Shown here: positions 36,848 to 44,714 of the stretch, piece after piece
Layout of the letters: each line of letters opens with the position of its first letter
Numbering within the stretch: position 1 is the first letter of the stretch
Assembly (NCBI GenBank): GCA_945901065.1
Contig: CAMDKI010000001.1
Coordinates: 248,001 to 312,000, forward strand
Source of the DNA: Chitinophaga pinensis
Lineage (GTDB): Bacteria > Bacteroidota > Bacteroidia > Chitinophagales > CAIOSU01
Length of the DNA stretch: 64,000 bases
Direction of reading: 5' to 3'
Program-made: the position numbers and the translations under genes
Notes under the pieces: generated by a model
What the model saw: the letters and a program-made list of their open reading frames with translations, nothing else
Database searches by the model: none
What the model was told of the DNA's origin: nothing

Positions 36848-37696
36848 ATGAATGCAATGAACCGAATAGTAACCTTTTGGGCAATAATATCAGTGCTGGG
36901 GTGCTTCAATAGCCTTATTGCGCAAGAGGTAAGCAAGTTGCAATACATCTCTAACTGGACGACCTATGTTACCGAAACTGCAGAAGGCACCCCCGCCAAA
37001 GTAACCGTTGACTTGGGTTTGCAAACGGTAGCGCCCGCTAGTGGTTTTCAGTTTCAATGTTCGTTTTTGCTAAAGCTAAATAACCCAGACTCAACGAGAT
37101 TGCACGACTTTAGAGACGAGGAGAACCTAAAACGGCTTACCGATAGACTGCAAATAAGCATGGGATGGTCGAAGGGGGTTTATTATGCAACGGTAACTTC
37201 AAATGGGCTTCGCGATTATTATTTTTACATGCCCGACTCAACCAACTTCAGGAGCAAGTGCAAACGCGTTATGGATGACTTTCCGGGGTATACCTATGAG
37301 TTGCAAATTGAACACGACCCTTATTGGTTCAACTATTACAACGTGTTTCCGGATGAATACACCATACAGATACAATATAACGAAAACAAAATGCACGAAC
37401 TCTTGGAAATGGGTGATAGTCTAACCGAGCCACGAGTGCTTCAGCATTTTGCCAACTTCCCTTCTAAGAGAGACAGAACCAGCTTTGAGGAGGACTTGAT
37501 AAGAAGGGGGTTTAAGATTGTGGGTACTGGAGAAAATGAAGGCGACCTGCCTTTCGGTATTCTATTCAGCCGAAAGCAGGAAATGGATAAAGAGAAAATT
37601 GAAGAGATAACCTTGCAGTTGGTTGACTTATCGATGCAAAACGGCGGCTACTATGATGGTTGGATTTGCGAGCCCGTGCTGCCAAAAAAGAAGTAA
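36848..37696 (+). CDS. Secreted DUF695 - RraB-like two-domain protein
   Basis: This 282-residue protein has a signal peptide (residues 1-26, ending SLIAQ), a DUF695 domain at about 35-190 (WTTYVTETAEGTPAKVTVDL) and a C-terminal RraB-like domain (FEEDLIRRGFKIVG, then QNGGYYDGWICEPV). The DUF695-RraB pairing is known in Bacteroidota and others; RraB is a regulator of RNase E in proteobacteria, but Bacteroidota lack a classical partner and this copy is exported, so the role is not the same. The stop overlaps the ATG of the Crp remnant by one base (TAATG). Confidence 0.82.
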   Translation: MNAMNRIVTFWAIISVLGCFNSLIAQEVSKLQYISNWTTYVTETAEGTPAKVTVDLGLQTVAPASGFQFQCSFLLKLNNPDSTRLHDFRDEENLKRLTDRLQISMGWSKGVYYATVTSNGLRDYYFYMPDSTNFRSKCKRVMDDFPGYTYELQIEHDPYWFNYYNVFPDEYTIQIQYNENKMHELLEMGDSLTEPRVLQHFANFPSKRDRTSFEEDLIRRGFKIVGTGENEGDLPFGILFSRKQEMDKEKIEEITLQLVDLSMQNGGYYDGWICEPVLPKKK

Positions 37697-37833
37697 TGCA
37701 AGAACTCACCGCTTACATACAAAATTTTTTCGCGGTAGCGCCTGACGAATTGGAGATTATTGGCAGTAAGTTTTTGCCTCTAGAACTAGAGAAAGGCGAT
37801 TTCTTTTTACCGCAAGGCCGATACTGCCAACGG
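37696..37833 (+). pseudogene. Crp/Fnr family regulator, N-terminal fragment
   Basis: The ATG at 37696 opens a short frame, MQELTAYIQNFFAVAPDELE, then LPLELEKGDFFLPQGRYCQ, matching the start of the cyclic-nucleotide-binding (cNMP-binding) domain of Crp/Fnr regulators. After about 45 residues the similarity stops abruptly and the frame hits TGA at 37858. The rest of the regulator (remaining cNMP-binding fold and helix-turn-helix) is absent. Confidence 0.7.
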
Positions 37834-38038
37834 AAAACTACTGATAAAAGGCCTGTTTGATGGCGAACACATTTTTGAACTAACCGACAGCGGCAACGGC
37901 ACCACCACCTTGGTTCAGAGGGAAGTGTTTACGGGCATGTTAGTGCCCTTATTTGCCAAAATGCTAGACAACAACACCCTTTCAGGCTTCAAGCAAATGA
38001 ACGAAGCATTGAAGGCTAGGGTAGAGGGGGCTATGTAA
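37829..38038 (+). pseudogene. SRPBCC family protein, C-terminal fragment
   Basis: In the frame shifted from the Crp fragment, the sequence reads GKLLIKGLFDGEHIFELTDS, then LVQREVFTGMLVPLFAKML, ending at TAA 38036-38038. This is the C-terminal half of an SRPBCC (polyketide-cyclase-like) domain. It has no start codon of its own. The junction with the Crp fragment lies near 37831, consistent with one deletion that joined two former genes. Confidence 0.65.
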
Positions 38039-38081
38039 AACCTCCAGGCGCTCAGCTATTTCCGATTGCGTTTACTACATT

Positions 38082-38109
38082 CGTACTTCGTACCTCATAA
38101 ATCGTAAAT
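38082..38109 (+). repeat. Heptad array, consensus CGTACNT, 4 units, ahead of the YdjM-like gene
   Basis: CGTACTT, CGTACCT, CATAAAT and CGTAAAT end 6 bases before the ATG at 38116, in the same orientation as the arrays before dusB and 50037. Confidence 0.85.
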
Positions 38110-38115
38110 CAAAAA

Positions 38116-38646
38116 ATGGCTTCAGCATTTGCACATGCTATTGCGGCAGTGGCGGTAGGCAAAGCATTTAGTTTAAAAAACTCGTGGAAATTTTGGTTGC
38201 TTGGCATGCTTTGCGCCATTGCTCCCGATTTTGATGCTATTGGTTTTAAGATGGGTGTGGCCTACGAAAACTTCTGGGGTCACCGAGGCTTTACACATTC
38301 GTTTGTGTTTGCAGCCTTGTTGGCCATACTGGTAGTTATGGTTTTTTACCGTTCTGTTGCCGCTAGTAAAAAGCACTTTTGGTTGCTGTGGCTATACTTT
38401 TTTGTTTGCACAGCTACACACCCTATACTCGATGCCATGACCACGGGTGGACTGGGCGTTGCATTCTTCTCGCCTTTCGATAATGCCCGCTATTTCTTTC
38501 CTTGGCGGCCTATACAGGTTTCACCCATTGGTATAGCCGAGTTTTTTGGCGAGAAAGGTTTGCGTGTAATTAAAAGCGAGTTGGTTTGGGTGTTTGCGCC
38601 CTCGTTGGTTTTTATCGCTATCATGTATTTGTTAAAGCGGAAATAG
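38116..38646 (+). CDS. YdjM-like inner-membrane metal-dependent hydrolase
   Basis: A 176-residue membrane protein of the YdjM/DUF457 (PF04307) family. Seen: four or five hydrophobic segments, the conserved histidine-rich start (MASAFAHAIAAVAVGKAF), IAPDFDAIGFKMG, HRGFTHSFVFAALLAI and THPILDAMTTGGLGVAF with the metal ligands. Function is annotated as hydrolase; E. coli YdjM is LexA-regulated, which cannot be said here. Its ATG directly follows a CGTACNT heptad array. Confidence 0.88.
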   Translation: MASAFAHAIAAVAVGKAFSLKNSWKFWLLGMLCAIAPDFDAIGFKMGVAYENFWGHRGFTHSFVFAALLAILVVMVFYRSVAASKKHFWLLWLYFFVCTATHPILDAMTTGGLGVAFFSPFDNARYFFPWRPIQVSPIGIAEFFGEKGLRVIKSELVWVFAPSLVFIAIMYLLKRK

Positions 38647-38656
38647 AAATGGCATG

Positions 38657-38898
38657 TTACGTGATGGTAATAGTGTGTTGCCCCATTCTATCATTATGTG
38701 CCCCCCTTGTGGTCGCTCGTGATATGTTACCGCATTACGTATTTCCCCAACTGGGATATATAATACTAGCGTTGGGCATCGCCCATCGCACGTAATGTGT
38801 TTCAGGAAATACACGTTTTGTTGTTAATGTTTTACGTAATAGGGCGCTGCCCCATTCTATCATTATGTGACCCCGTTGGGGTCGCTTAAGATGTTTTG
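38657..38898. repeat. REP-like intergenic repeat pair
   Basis: Two direct copies of a motif beginning TTACGT, followed by TGCCCCATTCTATCATTATG and a GGTCGCT-containing tail, lie at about 38657-38717 and 38832-38885. Between them is a palindromic segment (GCGTTGGGCATCGCCCA). It fills the gap between the YdjM-like gene and the glycosyltransferase. Such pairs resemble REP elements mobilised by tyrosine transposases, but no transposase is nearby. Confidence 0.6.
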
Positions 38899-38903
38899 CC
38901 TTG

Positions 38904-39956
38904 CTATATATTTCCATAGCTAGCAACACCCAGCATACGCTGCATGTGTTGCTCCAGCGTAAGGCCTTTTTGCAGCAAAATATCACCGGGTATATTGAAG
39001 GTCATGCCAAGGGCTTTTTCAATAGCTTTGGTCCATAGTTCAGGCTCGAGCGTTGGCACCACGAGACCTAGTTCAGGAGATAATATTTCCTTAGCACCCG
39101 TTTTATTGCTCACTATAACGGGGCAGCCACAGGCCAAAGCCTCGGCCACCACTTGGCCAAACGGTTCATACACGGCTGGGTGTACCAGCAAATCGGCAGC
39201 CCAATAGAGCTTTTTCATGTTGGTTTGGAAACCCAACGAAACCGCGTTGCTGGGTAAATCGGAGAGGGGAGTACCGGCTATCGCCAACTGTATCGGTTTG
39301 CCTGCAAGTTGCTTCATCACATCAAGCATTAGCGGTAAGCCTTTGCGGTTGTGGCTAGTGCTTACCAATACCAAGATTTTCTTATTGGGGTCGAGACCAA
39401 GCTGCTGTTTCAGCTCCTGCTTCGGTTGTATGGCATTGGGATTAAAATCATAAGGGTTTATGGGCGGAAAAAGCGTATGTATTTTGCTGCCATCAATGCC
39501 GTACAAGTCAATCACTTCCTGCCGCACCATTTCGGAGCAGGCGAAAATGTGGGGTGTGCTATTAAATGCTTTTTGGTCGAGCTTATTGGTCATCCAATCA
39601 ATGGGGCTGTTCCATTTTTTGTCTAAAGCCTTTAGGTAGCCCTTGTGTGTGTTGGGTGCTATCAGCGCCTTTTGGCTATGGGTGCGTGCCAGCGATAGCG
39701 AAAAATCGAATTTCATGGTTTGCATCACCTCATCAACCTTGCTGGCAAACACCCAAGGGCGTATGGGTTTGGGAGTTGAAGTAAGGTCAATTTTCATGAT
39801 ATCTACCTCGCGGGGTATATCAATGCCCAGCGCAATTTTCGAAGTAATCACCATCACCTTATCGCCGCGGCTTAAAAAGTACCGCATGTAGTTGTACAGG
39901 CGTGTTTCCAAGCCACCTTTCAGGCCAAGGTTCATATGTATCAGTGCCACTTTCAT
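38904..39956 (-). CDS. GT4-type glycosyltransferase
   Basis: A 350-residue GT-B fold glycosyltransferase of family 4. N-terminal segment: KVALIHMNLGLKGGLETRLY. C-terminal donor-binding segment: EPFGQVVAEALACGCPVIVS, with TGAKEI following. Such enzymes build lipopolysaccharide, exopolysaccharide or protein glycans; the target is unknown. It lies 3 bases downstream of the exonuclease gene, on the same strand, so the two are probably co-transcribed. No other polysaccharide genes are nearby. Confidence 0.92.
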   Translation of the reverse strand: MKVALIHMNLGLKGGLETRLYNYMRYFLSRGDKVMVITSKIALGIDIPREVDIMKIDLTSTPKPIRPWVFASKVDEVMQTMKFDFSLSLARTHSQKALIAPNTHKGYLKALDKKWNSPIDWMTNKLDQKAFNSTPHIFACSEMVRQEVIDLYGIDGSKIHTLFPPINPYDFNPNAIQPKQELKQQLGLDPNKKILVLVSTSHNRKGLPLMLDVMKQLAGKPIQLAIAGTPLSDLPSNAVSLGFQTNMKKLYWAADLLVHPAVYEPFGQVVAEALACGCPVIVSNKTGAKEILSPELGLVVPTLEPELWTKAIEKALGMTFNIPGDILLQKGLTLEQHMQRMLGVASYGNI

Positions 39957-39959
39957 GGG

Positions 39960-40694
39960 TTACACAAAGTGTATGTCGGTGTCTTCAAGCGTTGGCAGGC
40001 CTTTGTAGCGTAGTAGCAGTCGGGCTGCGGTAGCCACGTCTTTTTCGCAATAAATGCGAATGCGGTCGAGGTTGTCTTCTTGCCAAAATACACGGGCCAC
40101 ATCGCTGCCGTCAATATCATCCTTCGGGGTAGGTATATCAAATATCGCCGCCAACAATTTCAAGGAAGTATAGCTTTTATAGTCGCCAAACTTCCAGTGT
40201 TGCATGGTATCAAAGTTCTTCAGTTCCCAAGGCTTTTTACCGGCAATATCAAGCAGGCCCGGCAATTCAATCCCGTTTACCAGCATACGGCGGCAGCAGT
40301 AAGGTATATCAAACTCATTGATGTTGTGCCCCGAGAAGAAATGGTTACCCACTTGGTTGAAATATTTGTTCAAGGTATCGGCAAAGGCCAGTAGCAGTTC
40401 TTTTTCGTCCCTGCTCGCAAACGAGCGTATGCGCAAGGTTTGCCTACCAGTTTCAGGGTCTTTCTTAAAATAGCCCGCCGAAATACAGATTACCTTGCCA
40501 AACTCAGCATAAATGCCTGCCCAAGTCTCGTAGCTTTCGGCTACGGTAGCGCCTTTGTCCAAGTAGCCCATGCGGGCAGCCTTTTGCTCCCACATTTCTT
40601 GCATGGTTGGCGATAGCTCCGCAAAGGTTTTTACGCTCGGCACGGTTTCAATATCAAACACCAAGGCATAGTCGAGTATTACATTATCTAGCAT
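39960..40694 (-). CDS. Predicted 3'-5' exonuclease (PolB-like exonuclease domain)
   Basis: A 244-residue protein with an RNase H-like / DnaQ-like fold. The Exo I motif is in VFDIETVPSVKTF, Exo II in SGHNINEFDIPYCCRRML, and the last motif around RIYCEKDVATAARLLL. This matches PF10108 (predicted 3'-5' exonuclease related to family B DNA polymerase proofreading domains), a stand-alone version with no polymerase part. It would act on DNA or RNA; substrate not visible. Cotranscribed with the downstream glycosyltransferase by spacing. Confidence 0.88.
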   Translation of the reverse strand: MLDNVILDYALVFDIETVPSVKTFAELSPTMQEMWEQKAARMGYLDKGATVAESYETWAGIYAEFGKVICISAGYFKKDPETGRQTLRIRSFASRDEKELLLAFADTLNKYFNQVGNHFFSGHNINEFDIPYCCRRMLVNGIELPGLLDIAGKKPWELKNFDTMQHWKFGDYKSYTSLKLLAAIFDIPTPKDDIDGSDVARVFWQEDNLDRIRIYCEKDVATAARLLLRYKGLPTLEDTDIHFV

Positions 40695-40718
40695 GGGGTA
40701 AAATTAGTTTAAAATAGA

Positions 40719-40786
40719 CACAAGTATCAAGACACATGACACAAGACTTTTTTGTCTCGATATATTTTATTCAATACTTGATACTA
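40719..40786. repeat. Inverted heptad arrays, CTTGATA / TATCAAG family
   Basis: The left part holds units like AAGTATC, AAGACAC, ATGACAC, AAGACTT. The right part holds TTCAATA, CTTGATA, CTAACGC-type units in opposite orientation, with a short loop around GTCTCG. The array ends about 3 bases from the stop of the methyltransferase (minus). Confidence 0.8.
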
Positions 40787-40789
40787 ACG

Positions 40790-41374
40790 CTATCTCCTTT
40801 CCAACTCCACCCACAACTCATTGCCCGCCCGCGGCGGTATAGAGTTATAGCAAGCCTCGAAATGATGAAAATGGAAGTAAGGTTCAAAATAAGTACGGTA
40901 CTCATCATCGCTGCCGCCAAAGGGCGGACCCTCCTTTGCGAATGTGGTGTTGAACAATACGCCTACTAGTTTGCCGCCCGGTTCCAATAATTCGTGCATT
41001 TTTTGTGCATAAGCTCCTCTAAGGCTTGGGTCGATGGCACAGAAAAAGGTTTGTTCGATGATCAAATCGTAGGTTGCTTGGTGCTGAAAAAAGTCCTCGC
41101 AAATGAGTTGATTGTGTGGAAAGTTGGGGTTTCTAGCGGCAAAAGCATCTAATGGCGGTTGGCTCCAATCTAATAAAACCGCGTTTTTAAAGCCTGTTGC
41201 TGCCAAACACTCTGCTTCATAGCCGTTGCCACCGCCGGGTATTAGTATGCGTAATGCTTTATTTTTCAGTGTATCTATGTATGCTTTTAATGGATTGGAA
41301 GGTTGTCCTAAATCCCAACCTGTTTGGCCGTTATCATATCTATGTGTCCACATTTCTGAACTTAGTTCTGGCAT
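40790..41374 (-). CDS. TPMT-like SAM-dependent methyltransferase
   Basis: This 194-residue class I methyltransferase resembles the thiopurine S-methyltransferase (TPMT) family. The start EMWTHRYDNGQTGWDLGQP is typical of the family; a SAM-binding glycine motif follows in ILIPGGGNGYEAECLAA. A later acidic segment (DFFQHQATYDLIIEQTFFCA) and PSLRGAYAQKMHELLEPGGK fit too. Natural substrates of bacterial members are not well known (some methylate selenium or thiols). Short, standing alone, with a heptad array after its stop. Confidence 0.9.
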   Translation of the reverse strand: MPELSSEMWTHRYDNGQTGWDLGQPSNPLKAYIDTLKNKALRILIPGGGNGYEAECLAATGFKNAVLLDWSQPPLDAFAARNPNFPHNQLICEDFFQHQATYDLIIEQTFFCAIDPSLRGAYAQKMHELLEPGGKLVGVLFNTTFAKEGPPFGGSDDEYRTYFEPYFHFHHFEACYNSIPPRAGNELWVELERR

Positions 41375-41425
41375 GGTAGTTGATTAAGAATGTGAAGGTT
41401 ATCCTAATATTGGGTAAAGAAACCG

Positions 41426-41433
41426 TATTTTTG
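41426..41433 (+). promoter_or_regulatory. Bacteroidota -7 promoter element for the coiled-coil protein gene
   Basis: TATTTTTG matches TAnnTTTG, 22 bases before the ATG at 41456. Confidence 0.5.
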
Positions 41434-41455
41434 TTTTACAAAACTAACATAAGCT

Positions 41456-42400
41456 ATGAGCACCGATGTAAATAAACCCAAAAGCGAAGGTAGTAGCAAG
41501 AAAGGAATATACATATTCTTGATTCTGGCACTTATACTACTCAATGTATTCTTTGTGTACAACAACATGAACATGAAGACGGAGAATGCCGAGCTTGAAA
41601 CGCATAACACCGAAGTGCAAACTAGCTTGGATGAAGCGGAGAACAGCTTAGCATTGAAAATTCAAGAGTTGGAAACTTTGGCTGGCGACAACCAAGAACT
41701 ATTGGCCCAAGTAGAAGTATATAAGCAAGAGCTGGAAACCATCCGCCAAGAGCGCGATAAGTTTAAGAAAAGTGCCGACTACAATTCGGGACAGAAAAAG
41801 AAGTTGGATGCTAAAGTAAAAGAGTTGGAGCGCAGCCTTTTGGCGCTGGGCAATACCATTGATTCGTTGAAAGCAAATAACGAATACCTTTCTCGCAAAA
41901 CCGATTCGTTGGGTACTAGCCTAGTAGCTAGCAAAGAGGAGAACCAAGCGCTTAAAAGCGACTTGACCGTGAAGAACAAAAAGGTTGAATTAGGCTCGTT
42001 GTTGAAACCTGATAACGTAATGATATCGGGCGTGCGCTACAAAGGCAACGGCAAAGAGATAGAAACTACCAGTGCTAAAAAATCAGAGAAATTGCGCTTT
42101 TGTTTCAATATCCCTGAAAACTTAGTGGCCGACCCAGGGGAGAAAACCTTATTGTTGCGCGTTATTAGCCCTGGTGGCTCTACTATTGCGGTAGCGGCAG
42201 AAGGTAGCGGTATGTTTGTGTTGGCCGAAACTGGTGAGCAAAAGCAGTATACCAAGAAAGTAACCTTTCCGTACGAGCAAACTAAAAAGAACATGTGTAT
42301 ATACTGGCAGCAAACAGGCACATACGCCGCTGGCAACTATACAGCAGTGTTTTATCAAAATGGTTACGAAGTAGCTTCGGTGCCTTTTGAGTTGCAATAA
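41456..42400 (+). CDS. Membrane-anchored coiled-coil protein
   Basis: This 314-residue protein has a cytoplasmic start (charged 1-16), one transmembrane helix at about 19-36 (IYIFLILALILLNVFFV), a long coiled coil at about 40-195 (heptad-rich, E/L/K), and a beta-rich C-terminal domain of about 110 residues (VMISGVRYKGNGKEI, LLLRVISPGGSTIAV, NYTAVFYQNGYEVASVPFEL). I do not recognise a named family. The fold order suggests an anchored periplasmic or cytoplasmic rod ending in a beta domain. A -7 element and a terminator frame it, so it is monocistronic. Confidence 0.82.
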   Translation: MSTDVNKPKSEGSSKKGIYIFLILALILLNVFFVYNNMNMKTENAELETHNTEVQTSLDEAENSLALKIQELETLAGDNQELLAQVEVYKQELETIRQERDKFKKSADYNSGQKKKLDAKVKELERSLLALGNTIDSLKANNEYLSRKTDSLGTSLVASKEENQALKSDLTVKNKKVELGSLLKPDNVMISGVRYKGNGKEIETTSAKKSEKLRFCFNIPENLVADPGEKTLLLRVISPGGSTIAVAAEGSGMFVLAETGEQKQYTKKVTFPYEQTKKNMCIYWQQTGTYAAGNYTAVFYQNGYEVASVPFELQ

Positions 42401-42422
42401 GCCCTTATCCAAGACTTGTATC

Positions 42423-42457
42423 AAAGCCCCGCTTGTATTTCAGGTGGGGCTTTTTAT
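42423..42457 (+). terminator. Terminator after the coiled-coil gene
   Basis: AAAGCCCC (42423-42430) pairs with GGGGCTTT (42446-42453), followed by T-rich sequence. It overlaps the end of the convergent flavin reductase gene. Confidence 0.8.
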
Positions 42458-43107
42458 TTTAGTGAACTGGGTGGCGTTCCCGGACGTGCATAGGCCATTC
42501 TTTCCAATGGCCGTACCTCATTGTAGGCATCAAGCCCCGAAATTGCTACAATGTCAGCTTTGCTTAAGTTTACAAATCCATCAGGGCCAACTAGCTTAGG
42601 GGCTATTTGTATTTCTATTACTTTGCCAATAATAATGATGGTGCCGTTGCTTTTCACGGGCAACTCTTCCGACAATTCCAGCCCTATTCTAATATCGCTT
42701 TCAGCCACGTAGGGGGCTGGATGCAATTCGCTGTGCAAGGGTGTTAAACCCGCCTCGTTGAACTCTGATAAGCTGGCGGGGTAGTTGGCCGATGTTTGGT
42801 GCGCTTTACCGAAAAAGTGCTTTTGTATGGCATTAATGGTAAAGTATTGGGTTTCTTTGATGTTGTTGTAAGTATGCCTAGGCACGGTTTTAGGCCTTAT
42901 CACTATGCCCATATAAGCAGGGTTGGCACCAATATGCACCACCGAACTAAAAATGGCTAGATTGTTTTGGCCTTCGGCATCGCAAGAGCCTATCAGGTTG
43001 GCGCTTTTATATCCCGATATGCTGTTTATTAGGTTTCTACGGTATTCCCGCTCCATCTTTTCTATTTTCCCTTCGTGCCATTGCAGCATTTCTAGTACCG
43101 TTGCCAT
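42454..43107 (-). CDS. Flavin reductase-like protein
   Basis: A 217-residue FMN-binding split-barrel protein of the flavin reductase-like family. Conserved segments: SISGYKSANLIGSCDAEGQN, NLAIFSSVVHIGANPAYMGI, PKTVPRHTYNNIKETQYFTI. Members bind FMN and provide reduced flavin or bind it as a cofactor; the true reaction is unknown here. Convergent with the coiled-coil gene. A common single-gene locus in Bacteroidota. Confidence 0.87.
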   Translation of the reverse strand: MATVLEMLQWHEGKIEKMEREYRRNLINSISGYKSANLIGSCDAEGQNNLAIFSSVVHIGANPAYMGIVIRPKTVPRHTYNNIKETQYFTINAIQKHFFGKAHQTSANYPASLSEFNEAGLTPLHSELHPAPYVAESDIRIGLELSEELPVKSNGTIIIIGKVIEIQIAPKLVGPDGFVNLSKADIVAISGLDAYNEVRPLERMAYARPGTPPSSLK

Positions 43108-43241
43108 TAGTTGATTTTTATACCTAACAAGTATTAGGCAACCAATGTTTTGGCGCTAAAAACATTTGATTTTAAAGCAATTATGAAATTGCTGCACTCG
43201 GCCTATTAACTGAGGCCATATTTTGTGTTATCTTCAAATTT

Positions 43242-44708
43242 GTGTTGCCATTTCGTCATATATTTTTGCTTGTAGGGCTGTTTGCCGTTACGCTAGCCAT
43301 ACGTTGGCCCAACCTGGGCAGGCCCATGAGTAAGCATCACGAGTTTTGCACCGCAACCGCCCTCAGGGTGCTTACGGTTTGGCATCAAGAAGGCATTGCT
43401 AGTAAGGGCTATAACCCTGCCACCAACTTTGCAGGGGCGGCCAACAAATACATCAACAACCACGCATCAGGCAGCGGGCAAATGGTTGATGCTAAAGGAA
43501 ACTACTATTACGTTAGTCATCCACCTTTGGCCTATTACTTGCCCTATGCGGTTTTCAGTGCTTTGCAAATTGAGCCTGATGTGCTGCCGTTGCAATACTT
43601 CAACTTGTTTATCAATTTATTTTGTGGCTTAGGTATCTACTTGCTGGCTAGGAAGTTGCTGCCAGAGAGCAATTGGGTCGGCTTATTGGCAGCCACTATT
43701 TATTGGTTTACCCCAGCCGTGCTTTGGTTTCAGAGCAATGTGTACATGAGCGATATGATGGCGCAGCCGTTTTATATAGCTGCCTTGCTGTTGGCCTTGT
43801 GTGTACTGGACAAGCCGAAAGCCATTACCGCCATTGGGTTGGCAATTGTGTGCTTTCTGGGCACATACACCACTTGGTTCGGTATGTTAGCGGCAGGTAG
43901 CTTGGGGCTGTACTTTACCTTTAGGGCATTCAGTAGGCCTAAGTATTTTTGGGTGGTAGGGCTGTTGGTGCTATCTCAGGTGGCGGCTTTAGGTTTGATG
44001 ACTTGGCAGTATAGCCAAATAGCGGGTTGGGATGCCTACCTAGCTGAGCTGGGGCATCGGTTTGGGGTGAGGGGTTTAAACATGCATCAAGGAATATTTA
44101 GCTACGCATTGCCCATCGCTTTGAACTACCTAGCCAATTATGGATTTTTATTATTGTTGGCTTTTTTGCTACTGTGCAGCTGGCAAAGAATTATAAAGGT
44201 CAACACACTGCGGTTGGCCAATATAGCCTTGCTGCCAATTATACTGTTGCATCTGTTGCTTCCCGAATATTCAGGACACGATTTCACGGTCTTATATTTG
44301 GCAGTGCCCCTATCCTTATGGGTACCTATGCAGCTAGTTTCGATTGGCAGTAAGTGGCTTTGGCTAATCGGGTGGTTCGCTATTGTTTCTTGTCCGGTAT
44401 TGTTTGTGGTCGTTAATCCTTATGGAGACCATAGCTATAACAACGACCTTTACAGCGCCGAATTGGACGATGCCCAAATGTTTATAAATGAACCTGACGA
44501 TGCAGTATTGTTTATGATAGGTGGTATTCCTTCGCCTCAAACATTATGGTACGCCAAGCGGAATGTAAAAAGGGTATTGAATGAGGCAGAAGCTATTGGT
44601 TTTTTAAGAAGCAGGGCAATAAATTCAGGTGTATTATTTGAATGGCCGGCACGGTGTGATGAATTCCAAAAGACTAAAACCATATATTTGCAACCTAACG
44701 AACCGTAA
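43242..44708 (+). CDS. Polytopic membrane glycosyltransferase, GT39/ArnT-like
   Basis: This 488-residue protein has about ten hydrophobic membrane segments. The first periplasmic loop carries an ArnT/GT39-like arrangement, KHHEFCTATALRVLTVWHQE, then HPPLAYYLPYAVFSALQ. Such enzymes transfer sugars from lipid carriers to periplasmic acceptors. The start is GTG at 43242, since no ATG lies before the first membrane segment. It is followed 6 bases later by the 2OG oxygenase gene, suggesting an operon, though a functional link is unclear. Confidence 0.75.
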   Translation: MLPFRHIFLLVGLFAVTLAIRWPNLGRPMSKHHEFCTATALRVLTVWHQEGIASKGYNPATNFAGAANKYINNHASGSGQMVDAKGNYYYVSHPPLAYYLPYAVFSALQIEPDVLPLQYFNLFINLFCGLGIYLLARKLLPESNWVGLLAATIYWFTPAVLWFQSNVYMSDMMAQPFYIAALLLALCVLDKPKAITAIGLAIVCFLGTYTTWFGMLAAGSLGLYFTFRAFSRPKYFWVVGLLVLSQVAALGLMTWQYSQIAGWDAYLAELGHRFGVRGLNMHQGIFSYALPIALNYLANYGFLLLLAFLLLCSWQRIIKVNTLRLANIALLPIILLHLLLPEYSGHDFTVLYLAVPLSLWVPMQLVSIGSKWLWLIGWFAIVSCPVLFVVVNPYGDHSYNNDLYSAELDDAQMFINEPDDAVLFMIGGIPSPQTLWYAKRNVKRVLNEAEAIGFLRSRAINSGVLFEWPARCDEFQKTKTIYLQPNEP

Positions 44709-44714
44709 CCTAAT

